A stretch of DNA of 64,000 nt from Phycisphaeraceae bacterium (GCA_019636615.1 JAHBXF010000001.1:186001-250000); one strand, 5' to 3'; positions 51,800-60,118 are shown, counted from the first letter of the stretch. Notes: generated by a model from the sequence alone, not told the origin. Translations and numbers: made by a program.

Positions 51800-52969
51800 G
51801 TGCTGATCGAGATCCACATGATTCAGAACCACAGCCCATCCAACCTCAACCGGGACGACCTTGGCGCGCCCAAGACCTGCATCTTCGGGGGGGCCACCCG
51901 GGCGAGGATTTCCAGCCAGTGCCTCAAGAGAAGCATAAGGCGGAGTGAACAGTTCGCCGCGGCGCTGGAGCGTGACGGCGGCGTTCGCACGCGTCGGCTG
52001 GTTGAAGACATCGCGAGAGTGGCCGCCGGCGAAGGCAATGAAGTGAAAGCCGAACACTTGAAGGCCATCAAAAAAGCCTTTGAGGCCGGCGGGGTTGGGA
52101 TGAAAGATGAAACCACATCGGACATCCTCTTTTTTCTTCCCAGGTCTGCCATCAATGAGATGGGACAGGCTGTGAAGAGTTCAACCGCCGACCTCGGCGA
52201 GAAGTTCGCCGAAAGCATCGGCAAGTTTGTCAAAACTCCAGACATCGCCCTGTGCGGCAGAATGACCGAGTTTGACGCAAAGGGACCATTCGACTCTCTC
52301 AAGGGTAAGTTCACCGTCGAGGCCGCGCTCTCGGCAGCGCACGCGGTCTCAACCCATGCCGTCGTGAACGAGGTTGACTATTTCACCGCCGCGGACGATA
52401 TCCCCGGCCAGGATGCCGGCGCGGGGCACGTCAATGAGGCGATGTACAACTCCGCGTGTTTCTACAAGCACTTCAGCATCGACTGGGATCAGTTGCTCAC
52501 CAACCTCGGCGGAGATGCCGACCTTGCCGCGCTCACGGTGAAGTGCTTCCTGGAAGGCGCTGCCATGGCAAGCCCATCGGGCAAACAACACGCCTACGCG
52601 GCCTTCAACCCGCCCGACGGCATTCTGGTCGAGGTCAAGACTGAATCCAAAACGCCGATCAGTTACGCCAACGCCTTCGCCGACCCCGTGCCCCCGCAGC
52701 CGGCGCGCGGCCTCATCGGCGAAAGCATCGCGCGCCTGGGGCAGTGCGTTCACGACATTACCACCGGGTATGGGATCAACGCCCGACGGTTTTGGTTCTC
52801 GCCGGGCCTGCGATACCCGCTCACGTTCATCGACCGTGCCGAAAGTCGTGACACCCAGAAAGAAAAGCCGGTCGTGGCTGAGAACGCAAGTCTGAGCACC
52901 TTTCCCGCGTTTGTGCAGCAAGTCATGCACGCCGTGAAGCAGCGCGGCACCGCCGGAGGCGCCTCGTGA
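51800..52969 (+). CDS. cas7e: type I-E Cascade backbone Cas7e (Cse4/CasC)
   Basis: 389 aa. Six copies form the crRNA-binding filament. The opening IEIHMIQNHSPSNLNRDDLGAPKTCIFGGATRARISSQCLKRSIR is the diagnostic start of Cas7e, and ADIPGQDAGAGHVNEAMYNSACFYKHFSIDWDQLL and NPPDGILVEVKTESKTPISYANAF are also characteristic. GTG 51800 was chosen: AAGGAG lies at 51788-51793 with a 6-nt gap and the family sequence begins directly. The stop overlaps the cas5e GTG (GTGA). Confidence 0.95.
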   Translation: MLIEIHMIQNHSPSNLNRDDLGAPKTCIFGGATRARISSQCLKRSIRRSEQFAAALERDGGVRTRRLVEDIARVAAGEGNEVKAEHLKAIKKAFEAGGVGMKDETTSDILFFLPRSAINEMGQAVKSSTADLGEKFAESIGKFVKTPDIALCGRMTEFDAKGPFDSLKGKFTVEAALSAAHAVSTHAVVNEVDYFTAADDIPGQDAGAGHVNEAMYNSACFYKHFSIDWDQLLTNLGGDADLAALTVKCFLEGAAMASPSGKQHAYAAFNPPDGILVEVKTESKTPISYANAFADPVPPQPARGLIGESIARLGQCVHDITTGYGINARRFWFSPGLRYPLTFIDRAESRDTQKEKPVVAENASLSTFPAFVQQVMHAVKQRGTAGGAS

Positions 52970-54114
52970 CCCCCGATGCCAACACCCTCTTTCTCCGGCT
53001 GGAGGGGCCCTTGCAGGCGTGGGGCGACACCTCAAAGTTTGTCATCCGCCGCAGCATGGATGCGCCGACAAAGTCCGGCGTGCTTGGCATGATCTGCGCC
53101 GCGATGGGACTTTCCCGCGCCGCCGCCCGTGAACGCTTGCCAGAACTCAACCGGCTGGCCATGGGTGCGCGCATCGACCGCCCCGGAACCCGCTGGTGGG
53201 ACTACCACACCGTCGGCGCGGGCATCGGCCTGACGACGGCCGGTGGCGGCGTCAAAACGGGTGCGCAGGGCACACTCATCACCCGCCGTGAGTACCTCGC
53301 CGATGCGAGTTTTCTGGTCGCCCTTCGGGGTGAGCCGTCACTGATCTCCCAAGTTGCCCAAGCACTCGCCACGCCGATTTGGCCGGTGTACCTCGGCAGA
53401 AAATCATGCCCGCCCAGCGTGCCCATTCTCGCCATGCCCCGCGCAGACGAATCATGGGCCAACCCCGGACACTTTAACACGTTGGATGATGCCCTGGCGG
53501 CCGTGCCATGGTGCCCGCGCTACGACCACGACCCCACGCCGCGCGGCACCGCCGACACCATCATCGAATGGCGGGCAGCGCACGATGACGACACCGCCCC
53601 CGAAGAGGCCGAGGTCTGGTATGATGCGCCGGTCTGCTTTGAGCCGCCCGTGCACGAGCCCCGCCTGGTGCTGCGCCGCGTGATCGCTGTGAACAGCGGC
53701 GGGCCCGCTCAGCAGCGCACCCCTGCACCGCCCCGCCCGCGGGCCGACTACAACAACGCCGAGTACAAAGAACGCCGCGCCCAGCGGCTCGAGGCCGACC
53801 ACGGCCTGTGCGTCTTCTGCAAAGCCCCCGGCACGACCGTGCAGCACATCACCTACCGAAGGGCCGGCGGTGATGAATCACAGGAAGACCTGCGCGCCCT
53901 GTGCCGGCTCTGCCACGACGCCGTCACCATGATCGAATACGGCACGGGCATGGGCCTGGACCGCATCGACCCCTGCCTGCCTCATTGGCGCGACGAGATC
54001 CTGCGCACGCGCGGCGAGATCCTGCGGTTTCGCTCTGAAGAAGGCCGACGGCGCGCCTTGCGGCAAGCATCCAAGCCCGTGGTGCGCGAGTTGCTGGAAG
54101 AGGAAGGGGCCTGA
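52966..54114 (+). CDS. cas5e: Cas5e fused to a C-terminal HNH nuclease (Cas5-HNH)
   Basis: 382 aa against ~225-250 for ordinary Cas5e. Residues 1-245 are Cas5e (TLFLRLEGPLQAWGDTSKF, MDAPTKSGVLGMICAAMGL, DYHTVGAGIG, TLITRREYLADASFLVAL), which caps the 5' handle of the crRNA next to Cas8. A Pro-rich linker (246-260) leads to an HNH domain at ~263-325 (nt 53752-53940): zinc ligands Cys282-x2-Cys285 and Cys313-x2-Cys316, and the catalytic core VQHITYRRAGGDESQEDL followed by LCRLCH, with His294, Asp308 and His317. A helical charged tail ends the protein. Intact motifs indicate a working DNA nuclease, which would supply cleavage in the absence of cas3. GTG start 52966 overlaps cas7e. Confidence 0.93.
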   Translation: MTPDANTLFLRLEGPLQAWGDTSKFVIRRSMDAPTKSGVLGMICAAMGLSRAAARERLPELNRLAMGARIDRPGTRWWDYHTVGAGIGLTTAGGGVKTGAQGTLITRREYLADASFLVALRGEPSLISQVAQALATPIWPVYLGRKSCPPSVPILAMPRADESWANPGHFNTLDDALAAVPWCPRYDHDPTPRGTADTIIEWRAAHDDDTAPEEAEVWYDAPVCFEPPVHEPRLVLRRVIAVNSGGPAQQRTPAPPRPRADYNNAEYKERRAQRLEADHGLCVFCKAPGTTVQHITYRRAGGDESQEDLRALCRLCHDAVTMIEYGTGMGLDRIDPCLPHWRDEILRTRGEILRFRSEEGRRRALRQASKPVVRELLEEEGA

Positions 54115-54117
54115 GAC

Positions 54118-54852
54118 GTGTACCACTCACTCCTGCTCATCGACACCGGGAACAACCCAGACCGGCCCGGCTGGAACATCGCACGCCGCTGGCTTGGCAA
54201 CCTCTACCGCGTTCACCAGCGGCTGTGCATGGGCTTTCCTACCGCGCAACGCGCTGGCGAAGATGATCCGTTCCTTCGGCCCTACCTCCCTCACGACTTC
54301 GCCCGGGGCCATGTCCACCGGCCCAGGGCGCGTCAGCAGGGTTTTCTCTTCCGCATCGACCCCCTGCCGCCCGGACGCGCGGCGATTCTTGTGCAATCTG
54401 CCATCGCGCCCGACTGGTCCTACGCCTTCCGCAACGCGCAGCACCTGCTGGCGGCGGCCCCGAACGTGCGGCCATGGGATCCGGCTTTCGCCGAGGGCCA
54501 GCACATGCGGTTTCGGCTCAGAGCCAACACGGTGCGCCGCGTCGCGCCCAAAGTGCCCGGGAAAGATGGGCCGCGCGTGCCCGTGCCGCCGACACCCGAA
54601 GCGCTGCGTGCCTGGCTCGACCAGCGTGCCGCGCGCGCGGGGTTTGTCGTTGATGAACTCGCGTGTGTGGTTCCCGGTTATGTCTCGTGGCGAAAATCGG
54701 CGAAAGACAACGGGGGGGCGCGATTGCGGTCTGTGCTCTATGAAGGCCGGCTCACCGTGCGGGATGCCGGCGCGTTCCGCACGGCTGTTGAATCCGGCAT
54801 CGGCCCCGCCAAGGCCTTCGGGTTCGGGCTGTTATCTGTGAAACCCGCGTGA
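54118..54852 (+). CDS. cas6e: type I-E crRNA endoribonuclease Cas6e (Cse3/CasE)
   Basis: 244 aa. Cuts the repeat RNA at the base of its hairpin and stays on the 3' end of crRNA in Cascade. Two ferredoxin-like folds; GNLYRVHQRLCMGFP holds the probable catalytic His33, and the C-terminal glycine-rich loop GIGPAKAFGFGLLSV is the family hallmark. Start GTG 54118, 3 nt after the cas5e stop and close behind GAGGAAGGGG. Expected to yield crRNAs with the 8-nt handle GUGAACCG. Confidence 0.92.
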   Translation: MYHSLLLIDTGNNPDRPGWNIARRWLGNLYRVHQRLCMGFPTAQRAGEDDPFLRPYLPHDFARGHVHRPRARQQGFLFRIDPLPPGRAAILVQSAIAPDWSYAFRNAQHLLAAAPNVRPWDPAFAEGQHMRFRLRANTVRRVAPKVPGKDGPRVPVPPTPEALRAWLDQRAARAGFVVDELACVVPGYVSWRKSAKDNGGARLRSVLYEGRLTVRDAGAFRTAVESGIGPAKAFGFGLLSVKPA

Positions 54853-55030
54853 TGGGGCAAGCAGAGTTCTTGGCGGCCTCGGGGGCCTGAAGTTGAGCCC
54901 TTGGCCCTGCGTGGCCGAATTGATCTTTGACATCTTCATAGCCGCCCGGCGCCGGGGCGCCAGGCTCGATCCCCTCAACCGGTGTGTGCGCCCGGCGTAT
55001 GTCCCCTTGCACAGCATCCGGGAGGCATCT
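54853..55030. other. 178-nt gap between cas6e and cas1
   Basis: This is the only sizeable gap in the cas operon. It contains a 12-bp perfect palindrome CCCGGCGCCGGG (near 54943) and a TTGACA hexamer (near 54926) without an evident -10 partner. The cas1 frame is open back to 54893, but the codons here do not look like Cas1. A separate cas1-cas2 promoter is possible. Confidence 0.4.
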
Positions 55031-55996
55031 TTGAAGACCAACCTTCTCGACATCGGCCGCTTTGATGACCGGCTCTCGTTCCTCTACATCGATCGGGCGA
55101 TCGTCAAGCACACGACCAATGCCATCGCCATCCATGAGTTTGACGGCGTCACCGAAGTGCCCGTGTCGTCGCTCGCGCTGCTCATGCTCGGCCCGGGCAC
55201 GCGGATCAGCCATCAGGCCATCAAGGCCCTGGCGGACAACAACTGCCTCGTCGTCTGGTCTGGTGAGTTTGGCATTCGGTTTTATGCCTGCGGCATGGGG
55301 GGCAGCCGCCACAGCCGCAACCTCCTGAAGCAAGCAGGGCTGGCATTGAACGATCGCACCCGCCTGCGGGTGGTGGTCCGCATGTACTGCGCCCGCTTCA
55401 CCGAAGACCGCATCGATTCTGCCCTGACGCTCGAACAACTGCGGGGCAAAGAAGGTGTCCGTGTGCGGCAGGCATACGCGAACGCATCGGCGGCCTACGG
55501 CGTGCCTTGGCACGGTCGCAACTACAAACGCAAAGACTGGTCCGCGGGCGACCCGGTGAACCGGGCCCTCTCGGCCGCCAACGCCTGTCTCTACGGGCTG
55601 GTGCACGCCGCGATTCTCTCGGGCGGTTACTCCCCCGCCATCGGTTTCATCCATTGCGGCAAGCAACTCTCATTCGTCTACGACATCGCTGATCTCTACA
55701 AGTGTGAACTGACCATCCCTCTGGCCTTTGAGATGGCCGCGCGGCATCCCGAGAACATCGAGCGCGCTGTTCGGCAGGAGGCCCGTCGCCGGTTTCACGG
55801 GGCGAAGTTGATGAAGCGCCTGTTGACGGATATCGCCGGGGTGCTTGACATCAGCGAAGACGCACCCGATGAGTTCGCCGATGACCCCGCCCTGCCGGCT
55901 CAACTGTGGGAGCCGCAGGGTTTCTCCGCCGACACGCCCATCGGAACCATTCTGGCCTTCAAGCCCGGCGACAAGGGCGGGGGGGACGCCGCATGA
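55031..55996 (+). CDS. cas1: CRISPR integrase Cas1 (type I-E)
   Basis: 321 aa. Metal-dependent integrase that inserts spacers with Cas2. The TTG at 55031 is taken as start: GGGAGG lies at 55020-55025 with a 5-nt gap, and with this start the catalytic residues fall at Glu141 (RGKEGVRVR), His208 (FIHCGK) and Asp221 (YDIAD), the same numbers as in E. coli Cas1, which supports the choice strongly. LLMLGPGTRISHQAI, NLLKQAGLAL and WSAGDPVNRALSAANACLYG are also typical. The stop overlaps cas2 (ATGA). Confidence 0.94.
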   Translation: MKTNLLDIGRFDDRLSFLYIDRAIVKHTTNAIAIHEFDGVTEVPVSSLALLMLGPGTRISHQAIKALADNNCLVVWSGEFGIRFYACGMGGSRHSRNLLKQAGLALNDRTRLRVVVRMYCARFTEDRIDSALTLEQLRGKEGVRVRQAYANASAAYGVPWHGRNYKRKDWSAGDPVNRALSAANACLYGLVHAAILSGGYSPAIGFIHCGKQLSFVYDIADLYKCELTIPLAFEMAARHPENIERAVRQEARRRFHGAKLMKRLLTDIAGVLDISEDAPDEFADDPALPAQLWEPQGFSADTPIGTILAFKPGDKGGGDAA

Positions 55997-56283
55997 TGAT
56001 CCTCATCTTGAGCAAAGTTCGCCCCGGGCTGCGTGGGCGGCTGACACGATGGCTTGTTCAGCCGCAATCAGGGGTGTATCTGGGCCATCCCTCGGCCAGA
56101 ATCCGAGAAAGACTCTGGGCGTTGGTGTGCGAGGAGATCGACACCCGTGGAGGCTCCGCGATCTTGATCGCCCCCACGCCTACCGAACAGGGATACTCGG
56201 TCGAGACACGTGGCCAAACTCCAAAAGACTTCGTAGACTTCGACGGTCTCACGCTGCCAAAAACCCGCAAGAAAGCATCGTGA
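55993..56283 (+). CDS. cas2: CRISPR adaptation protein Cas2e
   Basis: 96 aa. Starts MMILILSKVRPGLRGRLTRW, continues SGVYLGHPSARIRERLW and SAILIAPTPTEQGYSVETRGQ, matching the I-E type of Cas2 (the CasB/Cse-associated form rather than the common ferredoxin Cas2). The ATG overlaps the cas1 stop by 4 nt. The first CRISPR repeat starts 6 nt after its stop. Confidence 0.93.
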   Translation: MMILILSKVRPGLRGRLTRWLVQPQSGVYLGHPSARIRERLWALVCEEIDTRGGSAILIAPTPTEQGYSVETRGQTPKDFVDFDGLTLPKTRKKAS

Positions 56284-56289
56284 GCCAGT

Positions 56290-56992
56290 GATGTCCCCAC
56301 GCACGTGGGGGTGAACCGTAACCCGAGCAGCGGCTGAAGTGGGCAAGGTTGATGTCCCCACGCACGTGGGGGTGAACCGCGAATCACCGCAAAACAGATC
56401 AACGCGATCTGGATGTCCCCACGCACGTGGGGGTGAACCGCCCGACAAGGACAGCCCGCGCCGGGCGTGGGAGGATGTCCCCACGCACGTGGGGGTGAAC
56501 CGACGCAACCGATGGCCCAGCAAGGAGAAGACGCGATGTCCCCACGCACGTGGGGGTGAACCGGCATGATCACAGGGCAGACATCGGCGAGGGAAGATGT
56601 CCCCACGCACGTGGGGGTGAACCGAAGGGCACGCATGTTCTGATACGGTCCTATTCGATGTCCCCACGCACGTGGGGGTGAACCGCGTACGGGCTTGCGC
56701 TGTGGGCGATGTATCAGGGATGTCCCCACGCACGTGGGGGTGAACCGAACGCCCGCAAGGTGGAGGAAATGGCCCAGGTGATGTCCCCACGCACGTGGGG
56801 GTGAACCGTGAGACTCTCACGTACCCTAGGGTTGACGCTCGATGTCCCCACGCACGTGGGGGTGAACCGGCCGGTGGCTCGCTGATCTTGCAGCACGTCG
56901 AGATGTCCCCACGCACGTGGGGGTGAACCGGGGAATCGGACCCGTAGACGTTAGCCTAGGGGTGATGTCCCCACGCACGTGGGGGTGAACCG
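56290..56992 (+). CRISPR. type I-E CRISPR array, 12 repeats and 11 spacers
   Basis: The repeat is 29 nt (first copy 56290-56318, last 56964-56992), starts GATGTCCCCA and ends GGTGAACCG. Its core CCCCAC-GCAC-GTGGGG has the same layout as the E. coli type I-E repeat (6-bp stem, 4-nt loop, closing ACCG), which fixes transcription on the plus strand, the same way as the cas genes. All twelve copies are identical, including the last. Spacers are 32 nt (eight) or 33 nt (three); none is repeated. Only 6 nt separate cas2 from the first repeat, and only 67 nt separate the last repeat from the purC stop, so no normal leader is present on either side. Confidence 0.98.
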
Positions 56993-57059
56993 GCGGAGGA
57001 GCCCGCTTCGCGGCAGAAGAAGGTAATGCGGAAGAGCGGGCGTAAGGGTGCAGTTTCGC

Positions 57060-58001
57060 TCAGAGAGCCTGGCCCACCAACTTCGCGCACGCCTGGGTGT
57101 AGCGTTCGAGCGTCGCTGCGACGATCTCGGGCGGCAGCGATGGGCCGGGGCTTTGTTTGTTCCACTGACCTTTGGCGACCAGGGTTTCGAGGTATTCGCG
57201 CAGGAACTGCTTGTCGAAACTGGGCTGGGCCTTGCCGGGCTGGTGCTGGTCGGCGGGCCAGAAGCGCGAACTGTCGGGCGTGAGGGCTTCGTCGATGAGG
57301 ATCGGGTTGGGGTCGCCCGGGAGAAGGCCGAACTCAAACTTGGTGTCGGCGATAATGATGCCGCGCGACAGGGCGTATTCCGCGGCGGCATTATAAATAG
57401 ACAGGGTGAGGTCTTTCAGGCGGGCCATGAGTGGCCGGCCGACGCGCTGCGCGGCGGCGTCGAAGTCGATGTTCTGGTCGTGCAGGCCGAGTTCTTCTTT
57501 GGTGGCCGGGGTGAAGATGGGGTGCGGCAGTCGTTGGCATTGACGCAGGCCCGGCGGGAGGGGGTTGCCGCAGATCGCGCCGGTGGCGAGGTAGTCTTTC
57601 CAGCCCGAGCCCTCGATATAGCCGCGCGCGACACACTCGATGGGCACCACGCCGGCGCGCCGCGCGATCATGATGCGGCCGTGGAGTTGCTCGCGGGTGG
57701 TGCCGCCGGGGATGAAGAGGGAGTCGGGAAGGGTTGAGGCGTCGGCGGAGATGAGGTGGGTGCGGCAGAAGCCGCGCGCTTCGATCCATTGCAGCCAGAA
57801 GGTCGAGAGGGCGGTGAGCACTCGGCCCTTTCCCGGGATGGGCGTGGGCATGACGACATCGAAAGCGGAGATGCGGTCGGTGGCGACGATGAGCAGGGCG
57901 GTGTCGTCGCCGGGCATGGGGAAGACATCGCGCACCTTGCCCTGTCGCAGGGGGGGCATGGCGAGAGAGGTGGTGTGGAGGGGGGCGTGGTCTGCGGTCA
58001 T
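57060..58001 (-). CDS. purC: phosphoribosylaminoimidazole-succinocarboxamide synthase
   Basis: 313 aa. SAICAR synthetase, a step of purine synthesis (CAIR + aspartate + ATP). RQGKVRDVFPMPGDDTALLIVATDRISAFDVVMPTPIPGKGRVLT, RRAGVVPIECVARGYIEGSGWKDY, ADTKFEFGLLPGDPNPILIDEALTPDSSRFWP and SFDKQFLREYLETL are classic blocks of the longer (eukaryote-like) form. The frame is open to 58529, but ATG 58001 begins the family sequence. Its 3' end faces the CRISPR array at 67 nt. Confidence 0.96.
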   Translation of the reverse strand: MTADHAPLHTTSLAMPPLRQGKVRDVFPMPGDDTALLIVATDRISAFDVVMPTPIPGKGRVLTALSTFWLQWIEARGFCRTHLISADASTLPDSLFIPGGTTREQLHGRIMIARRAGVVPIECVARGYIEGSGWKDYLATGAICGNPLPPGLRQCQRLPHPIFTPATKEELGLHDQNIDFDAAAQRVGRPLMARLKDLTLSIYNAAAEYALSRGIIIADTKFEFGLLPGDPNPILIDEALTPDSSRFWPADQHQPGKAQPSFDKQFLREYLETLVAKGQWNKQSPGPSLPPEIVAATLERYTQACAKLVGQAL

Positions 58002-58329
58002 GGGGTTTTGGCTTTGTTGCGTGGCGCTGGGGGGCATCTCTGAGCAAGCGTACCGCGTGCGCGGGGAGGGTGAGGCCGCGAAAGGCCATGCAACGGCGGG
58101 CCGCCGAGAACGATGACGCCAGCGTGAAAAGGGTGAATCGGGATGATCAAGGGGGATAAGGGAGAGGGCCGGGCGGGCGGCCATGGGGGGTGAAGGGGCA
58201 GGGTGGGGTTTTTGCCGGGGTGTTCGACTTCCCACCCGTGGCCACGAATGATGCTGGTTCTCACCCGGCCACGGCGCCGGGGAAACACACGCGCGGGGCT
58301 GGTGGTCGCCCCCTTTGGTCTGAGGGCGC
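58002..58329. other. 328-nt region between purC and the GH10-like gene
   Basis: Upstream region of two divergent genes. No gene, promoter of good quality or repeat seen; sequence is G-rich on the top strand. Confidence 0.5.
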
Positions 58330-60054
58330 ATGCAGAGCTTTGTCGTTTTCGATACAGAAGAGATCGACGCGAGGCATTTTCCGCCGCGCCACGCGTACCT
58401 CGTGGGCCCGGACGAAACGCCGGTGCAGGGGGAGATTGTCTTCCGCGAGGGCGTGGTCGACGCGACGAAGTTTGTGCAGGCGACGGTCGGGCTGTGCGTG
58501 CAGATGGCGGTTCGGCTGCCGTCGAGCAACGGCGGCGAGGGTCAGGGCGCCGACCTGGGGGTGCTGTGCGTGCAGACGTGCCTGCTGCCCGACCGCACGC
58601 AGCCGTACCTGTTGACGATCGAGTTGGCGCGCCGCCAGATCATGATGGTGCTCAACAAGATGGAGGATTGGGGCCTCTTCGATCTCTCGGCGCAGACGCC
58701 GAGTTTCGAGCAGTTCGAGCGTGCGCGCCAGATGTTCACGCGGGCCCTGGTCGCGCAGAAGGGCGACGGGCACGAGCCCACGCGCGAGGGGTATTGCGCC
58801 AAGGCCGACGCGCTGGCGGGCGATGCGCTGGCCCTGAGCCTCTCGGCCGGCGAGGGCCTCACCCTGATCAACGCGGAACGGCAGTTGAAGCAGCGCCTGA
58901 GCGGGGCGGGGTATGAAGCGGCCGTCACGCACCTGGCGCGGCTGACCCCCGAGCGGCCGCCGGCGGGCGCGCCGATCGTGGTGCCCGGCGCGGGGCACTG
59001 CGTGCTCAGCGAGGCGCCCGCGATCGGGTGCGCGGTCTCGCCGGTGCAGTTCACCGAGGCGCAGCAGAAGGCCGTGCTGGCCACGTGCGACTTTGTGACG
59101 ATGCCCATGCGATGGATCGACATGGAGCCGACGGAGGGGCGGTACAACTTCGGCGCGACGGATCGGTGGATCGAGTGGGCCATCCGCACGGCGAAACTGC
59201 CCGTGGTGGGCGGGCCGCTGGTTGACTTCCGACCGCAGTGCGCCCCCGACTGGCTCTTCATCTGGGAGAATGATTACGAGACGCTGCGCGACCTTGTCTA
59301 TGAGCACGTGCAGGCGGTGGTGACACGCTACCGACGCACGGTGTCGCGCTGGACGGTGGCCAGCGGGCTGCACGTGAACACCAACTTCAAAATCAGTTTC
59401 GAGCAGATCATCGACCTGACGAAGATGTGCGTGCAGATCGTGCGGCGGCTGCACCCCGCGGCGAAGGTGGTGCTGGAAGTGGCCCAGCCCTGGGGTGAAT
59501 ACCACGCGCTCAACCGAAGATCGATCCCGCCCTTTGTCTATGCCGAGGCGGTGGTGCAGGTGGGCGCGGCGAGCCTGGCCTCGCACGTTGATGCCATCGG
59601 CCTGCGCATGCAGATGGGCAACGCCGAACCCGGCAACGCCACGCGCGACCTCATGGCCTTCTCGGCCGCGCTCGACCGCTACGCCAACCTGGAGAAGCCC
59701 ATCGCGATCACCGCGCTGGGGGCGCCCAGCAGCATGATCACGCCCAAGCCCTACCGCCCTCGCGCGGGCGCCGAACCGACAGACCCCTACGAGCCCGGTT
59801 TCTGGCGTCAGCCCTGGTCGGAGGCGCAGCAGGCCGAGTGGTTGGCGCAGGTGATGACCATCGCCGCCTCGAAGCCCTATGTGCAGAGCATCTGCTGGCA
59901 GGAACTGAGCGACGGGCCCGGGGGCCTGGGGCCGGAGATGCCCACGGGCGGGCTCATGCACGCGGGCGGGGTCGCCAAGCCCTCGCTGGTGCGGCTGGCG
60001 CAAGTCCGCAAGGCGATCAAAGAAGGCCGCTGGCCGCTGAACCCGGCTTCGTAA
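58330..60054 (+). CDS. GH10-like protein lacking both catalytic glutamates
   Basis: 574 aa, no signal peptide. Residues ~1-215 are an unassigned, largely alpha/beta N-terminal part. From ~235 a barrel resembling family 10 xylanases follows: FVTMPMRWIDMEPTEGRYNFGATDRWIEWA, LVVGGPLVDFR-type strand, and the segment VDAIGLRMQMG. Where active GH10 enzymes have the acid/base Glu (WDVVNE) this protein reads SRWTVASGLHVN, and where they have the nucleophile (ITELD) it reads IAITALGAP. Both glutamates are therefore missing, and it is predicted to be a binding or structural pseudo-enzyme. Homologues are plausible in other planctomycetes. Confidence 0.7.
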   Translation: MQSFVVFDTEEIDARHFPPRHAYLVGPDETPVQGEIVFREGVVDATKFVQATVGLCVQMAVRLPSSNGGEGQGADLGVLCVQTCLLPDRTQPYLLTIELARRQIMMVLNKMEDWGLFDLSAQTPSFEQFERARQMFTRALVAQKGDGHEPTREGYCAKADALAGDALALSLSAGEGLTLINAERQLKQRLSGAGYEAAVTHLARLTPERPPAGAPIVVPGAGHCVLSEAPAIGCAVSPVQFTEAQQKAVLATCDFVTMPMRWIDMEPTEGRYNFGATDRWIEWAIRTAKLPVVGGPLVDFRPQCAPDWLFIWENDYETLRDLVYEHVQAVVTRYRRTVSRWTVASGLHVNTNFKISFEQIIDLTKMCVQIVRRLHPAAKVVLEVAQPWGEYHALNRRSIPPFVYAEAVVQVGAASLASHVDAIGLRMQMGNAEPGNATRDLMAFSAALDRYANLEKPIAITALGAPSSMITPKPYRPRAGAEPTDPYEPGFWRQPWSEAQQAEWLAQVMTIAASKPYVQSICWQELSDGPGGLGPEMPTGGLMHAGGVAKPSLVRLAQVRKAIKEGRWPLNPAS

Positions 60055-60118
60055 TACAACCGTGCCGGCCCTGGTCAACCGCCGCCCTTGCCCGGGGAGG
60101 TGTGGGTATACTCACGGC

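Noticed and set aside
54118-55030. tracrRNA or anti-repeat near the cas genes, given the HNH domain
   Set aside because: No segment complementary to the repeat was seen outside the array, and Cas6e is present, so crRNA processing should follow the type I route.
56058-56916. Minus-strand frames across the CRISPR array (for example repeating FTPTCVGTS or GSPPRAWGH)
   Set aside because: They are translations of the CRISPR repeats, not proteins.
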